A stretch of DNA of 64,000 nt from Gymnogyps californianus (lineage: Eukaryota > Chordata > Aves > Accipitriformes > Cathartidae): NCBI RefSeq assembly GCF_018139145.2, contig NC_059471.1, forward strand, positions 212,803,494 to 212,867,493, given 5' to 3'. A model generated the notes under the pieces. That model was not told the DNA's origin, searched no databases, and saw only the letters and a list, made by a program, of their open reading frames with translations. Each line of letters starts with the position of its first letter. Position 1 is the stretch's first letter. The position numbers and the translations under genes are program-made. Shown piece after piece: positions 35,153-47,286 of this stretch.

Positions 35153-36747
35153 TACTTTATTTAGTGACACTTACAGTAATTTCAAATTGTCAAGTCTGCA
35201 TTGCTGTATTCCAACAAGTAACACCTTTAAACTCTGCTAATAACTTTTCCTCCTCTAAAAGTTGTGCAAGCAATTGTCTTTCCTTTATGATCAAACCTAA
35301 ACCATGGAAGCAGATGATTTTTTAGTTATCTGTGTAGCAGTTTATGTCCCGAAGAACACCAACACTGTTTAGAGACTCTGAGGCACAATTACCCACTTTG
35401 CGAAGACAACTGCAGCTGGGGGAAATACAACAATCATTTCATATTGATATAAGACAAATATATTTAGATAGGAAATACAAACAGTGAGGTTTCTTTCCTC
35501 GACACTCTAGGCAGGTAGGAAGATCTTGTTTCTTCATCTTAAAAAATTAAGAAAACCTAGCAGTGTTGTGTTATGTTTTGTGAATTTAGGAGAATGGATT
35601 TGTTCTTTGATGACTTGGAAGACAACATTCCTTAAGAGGAATCACTGGCATATTGGTGCACACAGGTTTTCTTTGGCTTGTCATCATGGTAAAGACTCCA
35701 AGTAACACCTTGGTTAATTCAAAAGATGTGGTAGACTCCTGTCTGATGCTATGCATTTCCCTGAGAAGTGGAATGTGCTGCCATTAGGTAAAACCTGCCT
35801 ATATAAGCATGCTTCAAAAAAGAGTAACTAATTGCAAAGAAGCAAATTACAATAGACTATATGTCTGCAAAGGAAGAATGGCCCAGTGTAGACTCTGATA
35901 GTTAATAATGGTGCACAGTTAGTTACTAACTGAGGAGAAGGAAACCCTTTACCAGAATACAAGCCTCTACTGTACAGAGAGCTGAAGCAGTCTTATGGAG
36001 TTCAAAACATACCGCCTATTTATGAGTGTTGCTCTATTGCTCTTCTGATGAATACATTCCTGTCTCCAAGCCAAACTACTCTAAATGACAGGTAACCTAA
36101 AAAATTGCCGGTTAGGGGTATTCTAGGGTTTAATTTCCCTCATCGCTTGGAATGGCACAAATGATGTTGTGTTCTCATGTGATCTGGAGTTAAAAGATGG
36201 AATACACTCTAGTATACCATTATTTTTGTTAGCTTTTTAATATTCCCCACTCATCTCCAACCAATCTAGTCATTCAGTTCCTCTGTAACAAGGAAACAAT
36301 ACAAATTTGGACTTCTGTATTTCTACTAAAGAATGATCCAAATTCATGTAATAATCCAGGTTAAAAACCAATAAAATTCTTTGACTTTACGTAACAGCAT
36401 TATGAGTATTAGTGTGGACTCCTTTCTTTCATGCTCAGTTTCACCATCAGAGAGGGCTGAACAGGCCTTCATGTGTCTTACGCACAAAGTCACCCAGATG
36501 TTCTGGTTTGCTAGCTAGCCTAGCCAGCACTGTGAATAAGTATTTCAAGCTATCTTTGCTATCATTCTTCCCATTTAGTACTGTCAAAAATTCCTCTGAG
36601 TAAACTTAAACTAGAGAAAATGTTCTGTCATCTGCCAATGTCCTGCTTATCCATTGTGCACATCATTAGCAAATGCATTCAGCTCCTCAAGTCTGAATGG
36701 TGAACCTTTGTGCGCCATCATGTTAATGTTTTGGAGAAATAAAGAAA
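35153..36747. other. Single-copy non-coding stretch
   Basis: No supported gene or repeat. Confidence 0.5.
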
Positions 36748-37612
36748 GAATGGTGGAAGGAACATCAAGGGGTCATTCTTTTACCCCAGGCAGGATCAGC
36801 TCTCTCTGAACTATTCCTAACATATGTTTATCTAAACTGCTTTTAAGGTCTCCAGTGATGGAGATTCACAATCTTCTCAGGCAATATATTTCTGTGCTTA
36901 ATCATTCTTACCATTAAAAAGTTCTCCCAGTGTCTAACATAAATATCCCCTTCTGCAATTTAGAGCATATTATTTCTTGTCACGTACAAAATGGGTATGT
37001 GCAACAATTCAGTCTTTTCCCCTTTTCAGTAACCTTTTATGTTTTTGAAGACTACTAATTTTGTCTCTACTTGGTCTTTTCTCTTAAGGAAGCAATCTCA
37101 ACTCTTTGATTTCTAATAGGTCAAGTTTCTACACCCCTAATCACTCTGCTCTGCCTTTACTTGACCCAAATATTTATTGAAATGCAAACTGCAGAGGGAA
37201 CACCATGCTCCAGCTACGGCCTCATTCATACCAAATAGAGCAGAAAGATTATGTCATGTGACTTAGAGAGATTATTCCTGCTTGTACATCCCATAATAGA
37301 ATTTGGCTTTTCTGCGAAAATGTCACTTTGCTGATAATATTCATTTCAGAGATCCTCTCTTATCTTATTCTCCATCATTGTTCTTTTTCTGCAGAGCTGC
37401 TGATTAGCCAGTTGTTCCCTGAAGTCATCTGAGATGTTTCAGACTGTTTCTACAAATTGTCAAGCTCATTCTGAATTCTCACCCTCCCAAGTGGCTGGAC
37501 CTCTTTTCAGTTACTTGGCATCTTCTGTCCTAATAAATGCACTTCATTTTCCTCCGTATGCCTTGAGTACAAGTTTCCAGCCATTTCTCTGCCCATCTTA
37601 TAGTAGTTTAAT

Positions 37613-37760
37613 CTAGCCAATGTTTCCCTTCCTTACTATGACAGTGGCAGGTGAAACGTTGTCAGAAACCTCACTGAAGTCAAGAAATATAGCATCTACT
37701 GCTTCTACCCCATCTACAAAGCCTGTTACCCTGTCATAGGAGGAAATGAAGTTGTTTTGA
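37613..37760 (-). pseudogene. CR1 ORF2 reverse-transcriptase fragment
   Basis: The minus-strand frame keeps ISSYDRVTGFVDGVEAVDA followed by IFLDFSEVSDNVSPATV. This corresponds to the region before and around RT palm motif A of CR1 ORF2 (LDFxKAFDxVSH), with KAFD changed to SEVSD. The catalytic aspartate neighbourhood is damaged and the rest of the domain is missing or shifted. It is a relic of a LINE protein. Confidence 0.75.
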
Positions 37761-37777
37761 CAAGATTTGTTTTTGAC

Positions 37778-38369
37778 TATATTGGGTCTGGCTGAGATGG
37801 AGTTAATTTTCCCCATAGCAGCCCTCACAGCGCTGTGCTTTGTATGGGTAGCTAAAAAGGTGTTGGTAACACACCAGTGTTTTGGCTACTGCTGAGCAGT
37901 GCCGGCACAGCATCAAGGCTGTCTCTCCAACATTGCCCCCCTCACCAGTAGGCTGGGGGGTGGGCAAGATCTTAGGAGGGGACACAGCCAGGACAGCTGA
38001 CTCAAACTGACCAAAGGGATATTCCATACCATATGACGTCTGCTCAACAATAAAAGCTAAGAGAAAGGAGGACGAGGCGGGGCATTCGTTTTTATGACGT
38101 TTGTCTTCCAGAGCAACTGCTACGCATACTGAAGCCCTGCTTCCCAGGAAGTGGCTGGACATTGCCTGCTGATGGGAAGTAGAGAATAAATCTTTTGTTT
38201 TCCTTTGCTTCCACACATGGCCTTTACTTTCGCTTTATTAAACTGCCTTTATCTTGACCCACCAGGTTTTTTTCCATCTTATTTTCTCCCCTGCCCTGTC
38301 CTACTGAGGAGAGGAGGGATAGAGCGGCTTGGTGGGCACCTGGCATCCAGCCAAGGTCAACCCACCATA
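37778..38369 (+). mobile_element. Solo LTR of an avian endogenous retrovirus, copy 1, nested in CR1
   Basis: The 592-bp unit aligns along its ends with the LTR at 46.68-47.28 kb: start GGGTCTGGCTGAGATGGAGT, shared U3 segment CCAAAGGGATATTCCATACC, and end CCAGCCAAGGTCAACCCACC. The expected TG...CA termini have decayed to TA...TA. Flanks TTGAC (37773-37777) and CTGAC (38370-38374) fit a 5-bp duplication with one change. A CRE-like TGACGTC lies at 38034-38040 and a poly(A) signal ATTAAA at 38237-38242. No primer-binding site or viral gene adjoins it, so it is a solo LTR. A 5-bp duplication fits ERVL-type elements; the subfamily is not assigned. Confidence 0.9.
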
Positions 38370-38995
38370 CTGACAAATCCTTGTTGGCCGTCACTCATCT
38401 TTTTCTTATCTTCTAGGGGCTTGCCAATTGTTTGCTTGGATATTCGCTCCAGCATTTTTCTAGGAATTGAAGTTAAGCTGACAAATCTATCCTCCTTTCC
38501 TCCTTTGTTAAAGATGGGCTCAATAATTGCACTTTTTCAGTATTCTGGAACCCCTCCATAAGCTCCCCAAGTTAACCAGTGACAGCTCTGAGACTGTCCT
38601 GACAGCTCTTCTTCTCTGATAGTGCTCACCTTGGGGTGGATTTCCTGAGGCTCAGTGACCATGAAAATATATAACGAATATAAGCACTTCTCTTACTTAG
38701 TCTCAGTTTTTCTCATTTGTTCATGCCTTTAATTGCTTTAGCCATTTCATTGCATCAATCTCATTAGTGAAGGCAGAAACAAAAGAGGCAGTAGACACTG
38801 TGGCTTGTTTGGGTGTTTCTGTCCATAGATTTCCCACTCCATTTGGTAGCAGAACAAGTCTTTTCTTACTCTTCTTGAATTGCCTGACTTTCTAACAGTA
38901 CACTCTCGTACTGGATTCTGTCTTTGACCTGGATATTTCTGATATAGCCCATGATTACTTTGTGTTGTTTTTATAATAGTCTCCCATGAGGTCTC

Positions 38996-41900
38996 TAACA
39001 AAAGCTTTTGAAAAAATCAAATGAGTTGTGTCAGTTGTGTTTATAGTAATCTAGTGTGGTGCTGTTAAAAACACTCATCTGCCACATTTAAAGAGTTAAG
39101 GCATTTAATGCACTGATATATTTCTAATATCAAAAGGCATTTCTGATCGCACAGATCTTCAAACATTTATTTATATTTACTTTTAATAAGCACCTAAAAC
39201 CTGTTTCAACAAGCAGCAATTTAATTGCATCATTGCATTTGATCAGATGAACATCCTGTTCATAATAAAGCCTTCCCTATAAATAAACATAGAAAATACA
39301 AATTAAACTTCCACGTTAAAATGCATCCAACTTAATGTCTCAATCCTTTCTTTACATGTTGTGAATTGAATTTTTCTCTGGAATAGTGTTTACACTGAAA
39401 TGTTGCTATGCATATTTACATACTCATAGAAATTCTACTAATACATTGTCTAACTTGGGATTCACCCCCATTTCAGCCATCAGCATAACTACACTGATGT
39501 AAACCACTAGTATTCTAGCAAAGCTGATGAGACAGCTGAAAACTGGAAGAAAACATAAGTGAAACGGAGTTCAATTTTGCTTATAAAATGGACATTTTTA
39601 TTCAGTCCACATTTTCCGTGAACATGTCAGTCCAAATTTCCAAATTTTAAGTTATTGACATTTTTATCCCCAAAGCACCAAATCATTTTTAGCATTCTGA
39701 TGCACTAAGCACTTATCAATTGCAACAGTTGATATTAAAACATTTTGCATTTTCTGCTCTCTAAATTGCATGGATCGTGCAGGAAAGTCCAAACAACATA
39801 AATCTGCAGTTTCCAATAGTTGTTAATGATGTGGAGTGAATACAGGAGTGGGACGCTAAACTAATCAGTGCTATTGGACACTGATGAGTAGAAACCACTA
39901 TATTAGTGCCTAAACTGTGCAGTGATCCATGTCTACTAATTCTGGGAGATAGTTATGTTAAATTGATTTGAAAATAAGTGGACAGAATCATTATGCCTAC
40001 ATTTATAGCTAAGCTGATGGAAATCAGATGGATTTTAGTTTTGCAATGCACCTCATAAATTGATGCTGAAGATCCCAATAGAGACTTCACTGCCTGCTTT
40101 CTGTCCACCCAATAAACTGTGATTATTGGATCCTGATGACATCTGCTCCGAGGCTGTATTAAAATGAATTGAAATAAACCTACAGAAAAAGCATGTTGAG
40201 GCAACTTGAATACGGAGGAAGCTGTAGAGCTTATCATCATTGACATATGTGGTCCAAAGGACTGTCATGGAGCTATGGATATATGCTGAAAAGCAAGGTA
40301 TCTCAAAATGCAAACTCAAACTCACGTCAGCGTTACCTAGGATTGCTCCTGGAAAATACATTCCTTTTTTTTTAAAATCATTTTCAGAACAGAATAAAGC
40401 ACTGAGAGAGTTCATAACAAAAAGCAAGAAAATGGAATACAGTAAGTCATAAAGGTGTGCCCTTGTGGTTAATGCTCTGAGGCTGGTTTATTTCTGAGAC
40501 ACTAAAATATCCTGGCCTCACCGAGGAGCAGAGAAAGTGCTCAGTGGAAGCACTGGGAATACCTTACTACAAACTGCTAGGCAATAGATTAATGGTTTTA
40601 TTAGGTGCTTCTACCCAAATTCCTTGCGTAAGAAAAAGTCCACATGGTAAAAATAATAAGGACAATAGGTGTAAATAATAAGAGATGCTTTGTTGCAATA
40701 TATGTTCCTTAACAGTCAGTACTTTCTACTGCTTGTATCAACTTCCAGTTCAGGCCTATGCAATATGCAATATTCAAGTCTCACTATTAAAGAAACTGTG
40801 ATTTGATAAATTCAAGGCATGAGAATCCAGATCCACAGAAGCACTAAGGAGCCTTAAACCCTTGAAATAACAAATATCCTACTAACATCAATGTGACTTA
40901 GGAACTCAGTGCCCTTGGGAAAGGGAGTGTCTTTAATGGGATTTTTTTCTCTCTAGAAATTTATTTTCTAAATTGTACTTTTAAGCCTTTCTTCAATACA
41001 TGTGGCCAGAAAGGAAGAATTTCTTGAATTTTAGAACTTCTAATTTAAGCTTTGATTTCTTTTAATATAAGCAATAATTAAAAATAAAGGTCTTCTGTGC
41101 AATTTTTCTGTTTCCCCTAGGCAGTCAACAATCAAGGACTGCGATTGTCAAAGCAAGAGAGAAATCAGTCTATAGCTCTGACAGAGATTTGCTTTAATAG
41201 AAGTGGCTATTGAAAGTGTCTACACTTCTTGCCCTTATATCCATCCCCTTCTTCAGGGACCTGTACTACCCATGCTTGATTGAGTAGATATGCCTTTCTC
41301 CAAATTCCTGCATCTGCTTGGGCTTGGACTTGGAAATTCTTGGGTCCACGCAAAGAGCAGCTTCTTGGCCCAGACATCTTCCTCCTTCTCCATATCTCCA
41401 GAAACTGTTGATATTCCTTTGGTACCATTCATGTTGAAATTAATGGGGTTCTGCAGTTTTGGTTCCTGTGTTGTCCACAGTGCTAGTGCCACATCATATA
41501 TGTCAAGTTGTTACCCTAGCAAGACAATTAATTTACAGCTCTATAGCTGTTGAATGACAACAGGGCTTGCCAGCTGTTTACATTGAAGAGCCACTGAAGT
41601 AGAGCGTATATCAGAAACTGCACTGGAATGTATCAACTGTTTTCCAGATTAGCTGAAATGCTGAGCTAATCTGTTCTCTCATCCAATAAAATATATATTT
41701 TCAATAGGAGGACACAGGGAAACTCTTATTAGTTTAACCACATGCATCAGGCAGCATCTACCTCATTAGCATTTTGGTGTAACACACATAAAGTCACTGG
41801 AACAGAAGATGTTCACAGGGTAAATATTTCCCACTTTGAAAATAAATATCTTGGCTTTGGCTCAGCATTTATTTAGCAGAGGGAAACAGCTGTCCTGTGA

Positions 41901-44900
41901 CAATGTTCCATTTCATTGACATTATCTCCTAATGATGTTATAAGTGGGGACAAGTTAACCTCAGAAGGTTCAGAGGTTCAATTTTCATTAAGATAAGCAT
42001 CTAGAAACTTTGAAAGCTTATGAGCTATTATCCCAACTTTGGTTGTTATTCTTATTTTCTAATAAGCGCTTGTCTCTCTTGGTCCTAACCTCCTAAAAAA
42101 TCTCCCCCAGGTAATCTCTCTGTCCCTGTTTCCCACCAGAAGATGTGGCTGGTGTGGCTATATGAGGTCCTGAGCGGCTTCTGGCTGCTGAGGGCACTAC
42201 ATTTCCTTGAGTTTTTCAGTGCAATGAATAAGATCACCAAAGGACTTTCTCTGAATAACCTTCAGTCTGAGACCACAGTACGGCCATTTCCTGCAGCACA
42301 CATGGCTGGTAACATTCACAGATGGCACAGGGTTGATGCCTTGGGTTCAGGCATTTAGCATAAACGAGTCATTTTGGTTCCCTTCGTAACCACCGGGAAG
42401 ATGCAGCTGATGCTGGAAGGGACTCGAGTTTACCTGACCTTGATGGAGTTTGTCTGGAAAGATTCTGTCCTGGTTCTCACTTTTTCTTTTCAGTTAGGTT
42501 CATCTACCCCTTGTGTTCTCCAGGAGAGTTGTGTCCTCTCCTGTGAGCCTACCAAAGCAGAACCACTTTTTTTTTGTTACAGTCCAGGAAGATGACAGCC
42601 TTGAAACTATCTGCCAGTCTGATACCTGTAGGTAGCGGATTTATCCTCCTTTCTCTAGCTAATGCCTTAACCTTTGTTCTTTCTCCCGTCACAATACCCT
42701 TACAGGCTGTATATCCTTTTGCTTATGAGCAAATCTAAGAAGTTTCTTCCCAGCTGCTTTTTTCCCAGTCTTATTTCAAATCTTATTCTTTTAAACTGCC
42801 CATTTCAAGTCTCTGCATCCCTTTTGGCCAGATCCTCACTCATAATTTACTCATTATTATTTTTGTCACAAATTAGAAGTAATAAAATTTAAGCAAGACT
42901 GGTGAGTGTCTCAATTCTTAGGGTCCCAACTTGTGAAATATAACAACTGTGGAGTACTTCTTATCCTGAGCAGCAAATCTATCAAAGTCTGAAATTGGCT
43001 ACCCCAGCCAGGGGGAAGCATTAAAAATACACAGATCTCTTGGGAAAATTAATCTGTATACCACCTTCTTACTGTTCACTTATTTCTTCTGAAAGTTTCT
43101 CTCTCACACAGACATTTCACTCATAGGGATGCATGCATTAATCAAAATAAACAGCTGGTGTATGGGGCACACTGACATAATAGATCTATTTAACTCCAAT
43201 TAAACCAAGCAGTGGGCAATGTAACCTCTCTCTGCCGTTGCTGCTGCATTGCATACAAATTATGGGAGGCAGGTTTGCCATTGACCGTTCAGTACAGTCT
43301 TTAGCGCTGGGCACTTAACACCAGTTCAGAGACTAGGATTCTTGAGCTTTACAGTTTGATAGGAAAAAAAAAAAAAAAAGAAATAAGAAAACAGGTTAAA
43401 GCTTATTGTAGAGATCCCTAAATAAAACTGTGTACCTTGAAAGTCAAAGAAGTGTTCAAAGACAACAAGTGCCTTCTTCTAATCTTTGTGATGCACATCT
43501 ATAAATTTATACCAATATTGCCAAGTCCTGTGATTTAATGTGAGTCATACGAAAACAGAAAAAAACTCATCTTTTATTAAAACTATGAATTTTCAGGTCC
43601 ATAAGACCTTGAAGAAAACCATGAAAATGTGACTCTTGTGCCCTATAGACTCAAAAAACAATGAAAAAGTAAATCTTATGCTTTAAGTCTTATGATCAAT
43701 AAGATGCAGCCAAATGCATAATATTATGTCTGTATATAATATACATTTATAATATAATATGTCCATAAGAACGAGACATTATTGGTGCATGATCTGAGCA
43801 TTGTCAAACACTGTGACCATACCACAGACTGATAACATCCTATTATTTTTTATTTAAACGGTTATTTTTTCTATCACCCCACCTCCATCTCTTGTGTTTA
43901 CTGTGAAATGTGGTCTTTTTCAGCAATAAAGATTCATATACCTGTGGTTATTTTGTCATTTATATGCAGTTCTATCATCGCTTGTTTTAATCTCTGTTTT
44001 AGGGGGTGTTCTGTTTACCACACTGCAATGATTTTTGAATTAAGCTCGGCAAAAAGTGTTACTACATCAACTATATCTTTGAATATTTGAATATATTTGT
44101 TTGCTTAAACATTGGCTTAGTCAGACAGCACTGAGGATTTGTTTTTAAGTACAATGTTTGCAATTGACAGATGACTTTTCTCTTGGTGGATTCTAATTGC
44201 TTGTAACCCAGTGGGAAAATGTTTGCTATTGTATATATTGATTTTTTTAAACTAAGAGAGCAGTATTTTTAAAAATAAAACAAGAATTAATACTTCATAA
44301 ACCAGTACTCCATCTGCAAACCCAGTTGGAAGTAATGGAACTATAAATTTAAAATGATGCCTGTAAGAAATAGACTCAGAATTGTTTGATGCGGTGTAAC
44401 TTACCTGCAATACTTCAGATCCAGTGTTATACATGTAATGAAATTCTTAGTTGTAATGCCCTGCAGAACATACTGAGATAGTAATGAAAACAATAAAAAC
44501 AGTAACAATATTGAAAACATTGTTTTCAATATGGAAAGAATACCAAATAGTTTCTTGTGTTTGCAGGTTTATACTTGTCCCTTTGGTTCCATCTTACTCT
44601 ATGGCAAGACAAATGAACTTTTATAATTTGAGTGTGGTGATTGTGAAGAGTATTGAAATATGATTATTGCACAGGACAAATTATAGTGTAAAAGTCAGGT
44701 GATAAAGTGCTTGCAATGGCACGCAGCTCTTTAGTAAGAAACCTTTGCTATTCCTCATGTTGATATCACCTTTACGGTAGTTAGCATAACAACATTTGCT
44801 TTGATTTTTTAATACACACACACTGTTTTGTGTAAGTACCTATTGATTTTAATGATACTTGAAAATTCTGATCTTGCATGCAACAGAAACAGTACAAGTG

Positions 44901-46674
44901 GCCCAACAGTAACAAAATAAATACGACTTCTTGCTCTTTACTTTCTAAAAACGTACATATGCTTTCCACCCCCAAATTTCAGAAACAAAGAAAACAGAGA
45001 AAGTTCCAAACAAAAATTTGCATCAAATAACAAGATGGATCGCATTTAGATGCTATGAGAAGCTAGAGAAAACAAACACTGTTTTCTCTGCCTCAAAAAC
45101 CAACAGCTTGATTTTCCTATAAACACTAATCACATACATATTAGATTATTACAGTGGAAGCAGAGCCTCTTGGAATAGTTTATCTTGGTCCTACAATTCC
45201 TTACTTAAGCGCTTCTTCTGAACCATTCTTTTTAGGCTGACCACAGTCTGAAATGTCAAAGACTCCTTTTGATTTTTGAGAGCTTTTATAGGGTACTAGG
45301 AAGGTATGAAAAAATTACTGAAAGCTCACAGTCACTAGCAAATCTTGTGAGGTATATCACACAGACAACCTGTGTTCTTAATCCCTCTACGTTCTATAAA
45401 AAGAAGGGAAAATAGTTTTTCCTTTTTTTTTAAGTACTGCAGAAAACGTGTCTGAGATTCCTACAGGTATTCAGAGAAATGATGTCTGCAATTTCTGTAG
45501 GTTTCAGTGCCAGCTTGTAGTTTTTAACAAAGGGATATGGCACCTTTTATAGACCCTGAGTCTGAATAGGAATAAAAAGGGATTTAGTGACTCTGGGACC
45601 CATAGCAACCAATGTTGAACAGAATCCTGCTGCATCAGTCAGCGTATATGACACCTTAACCAATTCTAGCCTAACTAACGATGGATGAAGAGACGGGCAG
45701 GTGACAATGCCATGCTCTTTCACTTTATCACAGGGGCTATAAAGCAACTGTCATCCATGGACAAACCTTCTGACTAATGCTACCGTTGCCTATTTGCATT
45801 TCAGTTCCACACAAGTCAAACTGGTTTTACTGCACAAAAGTTATTCTGATTGTGTGTTCTGCTGAAGCATGTTCTTGAAACAGCAGCTATTTCATATCTG
45901 AAATAATTAAAGGTACAAACACTTAAGGTAGAAATGTCCACTGAATGAATGAAAGCTGAACGTAACAGGAAAAAATCACTTCCATTTAAATTTATCATGA
46001 CTGATTGTCACTTTCAATTATTATATTTACCCTGTTTTTATAGAGGTGTTTAGATTTTATTCAAATGTTTTACCTCATCTTTTAAGGCACTGATCACCAT
46101 TAAAATCAATGAGACTGAAGGACATTAGAAGAGGTATTAACTTCCTGCAGGATTAGCTCTTAGGGCTGAGAAATACTGAAGAAAAAAAGCTGTTAGCTTC
46201 ATCGTATTGTTGGCACTGTACCGGAGGTGCATATAGCCTTATGTTCTCCCTGAAATGCTGTCTCCTCCTCTATCAGTGGGATTTTTCATCTTTATCTGAA
46301 CCCTATTTAGTGAGAGGCAAGAGTCATCCTGGATCACTGTAGTACAAGTCATAATCTACTGTGATTTCTTAAGCAGAACATTTTGCATTTGAAGGTGAGT
46401 CATTACCGCATTATGCTAGCATCCAAAAGTGCTGTCCATGATGAGAAATCCCTCATGCCAGGCACACACATTAAAATAGAGCCCTTTCATTGAAGTTTAC
46501 AACTGACATGGGAAAGACGGATCAGAGCTAGGAGAAAAATACATAAATTCAATATTGGATTCATCCCACTTTGTGCTGATGGCAGATCTTTGGATGGAGA
46601 TTGTCTTCTTCAGTCCAACAAGGCCATCCCTTGTTCATTATCTTAATGTGGCTAGAGACAAACTTGAACGTTAT
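38996..46674. other. Single-copy non-coding stretch
   Basis: No supported gene in 7.7 kb. Contents include a 16-base poly(A) run (43364-43379), a perfect 25-bp palindrome (44508-44532), a tandem AGGTTCAG/AGGTTCAA pair (41966-41981) and AT-rich patches near 43725-43760. Bases 46085-46165 (ATCAATGAGACTGAAGG; CTGCAGGATTAGCTC) weakly resemble another old palindromic interspersed repeat. Confidence 0.5.
44508..44532. repeat. Perfect 25-bp palindrome around one base
   Basis: The sequence reads ATATTGAAAACA, a central T, then TGTTTTCAATAT, two exactly complementary 12-base arms. It lies in AT-rich single-copy DNA. Such a sequence can form a cruciform, but it is too short for a microRNA precursor. 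Confidence 0.75.
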
Positions 46675-46895
46675 CTTAGTGTCATGGTTTAGCCCCAGCC
46701 AGCAACTCAGCACCACGCAGCCCTTTCCCCCTCCCCCTCCCAGTGGGGTGAGGAGGAGGAAAGCAAAGGAAAAAAGTAAAACTCGTGGGTTGAGATAAGA
46801 ACAGTTTAATAACTGAAGTAAAATATAATACTAACAATAGTAATAATGAAATATAATAGTAATAGTAATGAAAAGGAATGCAACAAAAAAAGGAA

Positions 46896-46913
46896 GGGGG
46901 GGGGGGGGGGGGG
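46896..46913 (+). repeat. Poly(G) run of 18 within LTR
   Basis: An 18-base G homopolymer interrupts the minus-strand LTR and is a C run in the LTR's own sense. It lies between the A/T-rich repeat and the U3/R block. It is probably a slippage expansion of a shorter tract in the ancestral LTR. Confidence 0.9.
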
Positions 46914-47009
46914 AACCAGTGATGCACAATGCAATTGCTCACCACCCGCTGACCAATGCCCAGTTAGTTCCCGAGCCGCGATCCGCGCCTCCCGGCCAGC
47001 TCCCCCCTG

Positions 47010-47017
47010 TTTATATA
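47010..47017 (-). promoter_or_regulatory. TATA box of LTR copy 2
   Basis: TATATAAA reads on the minus strand inside U3, about 40 bases upstream (in LTR sense) of the CpG-rich block. This is the position expected for a retroviral core promoter, and the element is intact. The matching segment of LTR copy 1 (CAATAAAAG, 38048-38056) has decayed. Activity is unknown. Confidence 0.6.
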
Positions 47018-47286
47018 CTGGGCATGACGTTCCATGGTATGGAATATCCCTTTGGCTAGTTCGGGTCAGCTGCCCTGGCCTTGCTCCCTCCCAGCTTCTT
47101 GCACACCTGCTTGCTGGCAGAGCATGGGAAGCTGAAAAGTCCTTGGCTTAAGATAAGCGCTACTTAGCAACAACTAAAACATCAGTGTGTTATCAACATC
47201 ATTCTCACACTAAATCCAAAACACAGCACTGTACCAGTTACAAAAAAGGAAGTTAACTCTGTCCCCGCTGAAACCAGGACACTTAG

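Larger units (their letters stand above)
36748..38995 (-). mobile_element. Old CR1 LINE with reverse-transcriptase remnant, split by an LTR
   Basis: The 3' end lies near 36748 (GGTGGAAGGAACATCAAGGG; CTCCAGTGATGGAGATTCAC; AATATATTTCTGTGCTTAAT). Further 5' on the minus strand, 37613-37760 translates to a degenerate reverse-transcriptase motif, VTGFVDGVEAVDAIFLDFSE, matching the CR1 pattern of a Y/F-LDF-x-KAFD palm motif A. The body continues past the inserted LTR from 38370 (GACAAATCC; ATCTTCTAGGGGCTTGCCAA; TTAAAGATGGGCTCAATAAT) to about 38995. Excluding the LTR, some 1.65 kb of element remains, with internal deletions and stops. It is inactive and much more diverged than the CR1 at 50.8 kb. 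Confidence 0.85.
46680..47281 (-). mobile_element. Solo LTR of an avian endogenous retrovirus, copy 2
   Basis: The unit is 602 bp and lies in reverse orientation. Its plus-strand ends are TGTCATGGTTTAGCC and AAACCAGGACA, giving TG...CA termini. It is flanked by a perfect 5-bp duplication, CTTAG (46675-46679 and 47282-47286). In its own sense it carries U3 with CCATACCATGGAACGTCATG, a clean TATATAAA box (complement of 47010-47017), a CpG-rich block near the expected start site, a C run of 18 (G at 46896-46913), an ATTACT-rich stretch and an ATTAAA poly(A) signal (46805-46810). No internal viral sequence adjoins it. Confidence 0.95.

Noticed and set aside
37803..38561. Open frames of 137 (minus) and 118 (plus) codons
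   Set aside because: They lie within or across the solo LTR and its CR1 junction, and have no protein similarity.
44508..44532. The 25-bp palindrome as a microRNA gene
   Set aside because: The stem is only 12 bp with a single-base loop, far short of a Dicer substrate.
46846..47151. 101-codon plus-strand open frame with a polyglycine run
   Set aside because: It lies entirely within the reverse-oriented LTR and spans its G homopolymer.
37778..47281. The two LTRs as the ends of one provirus
   Set aside because: They face opposite directions, differ in decay, and each has its own flanking duplication. The 8 kb between them shows no retroviral sequence.
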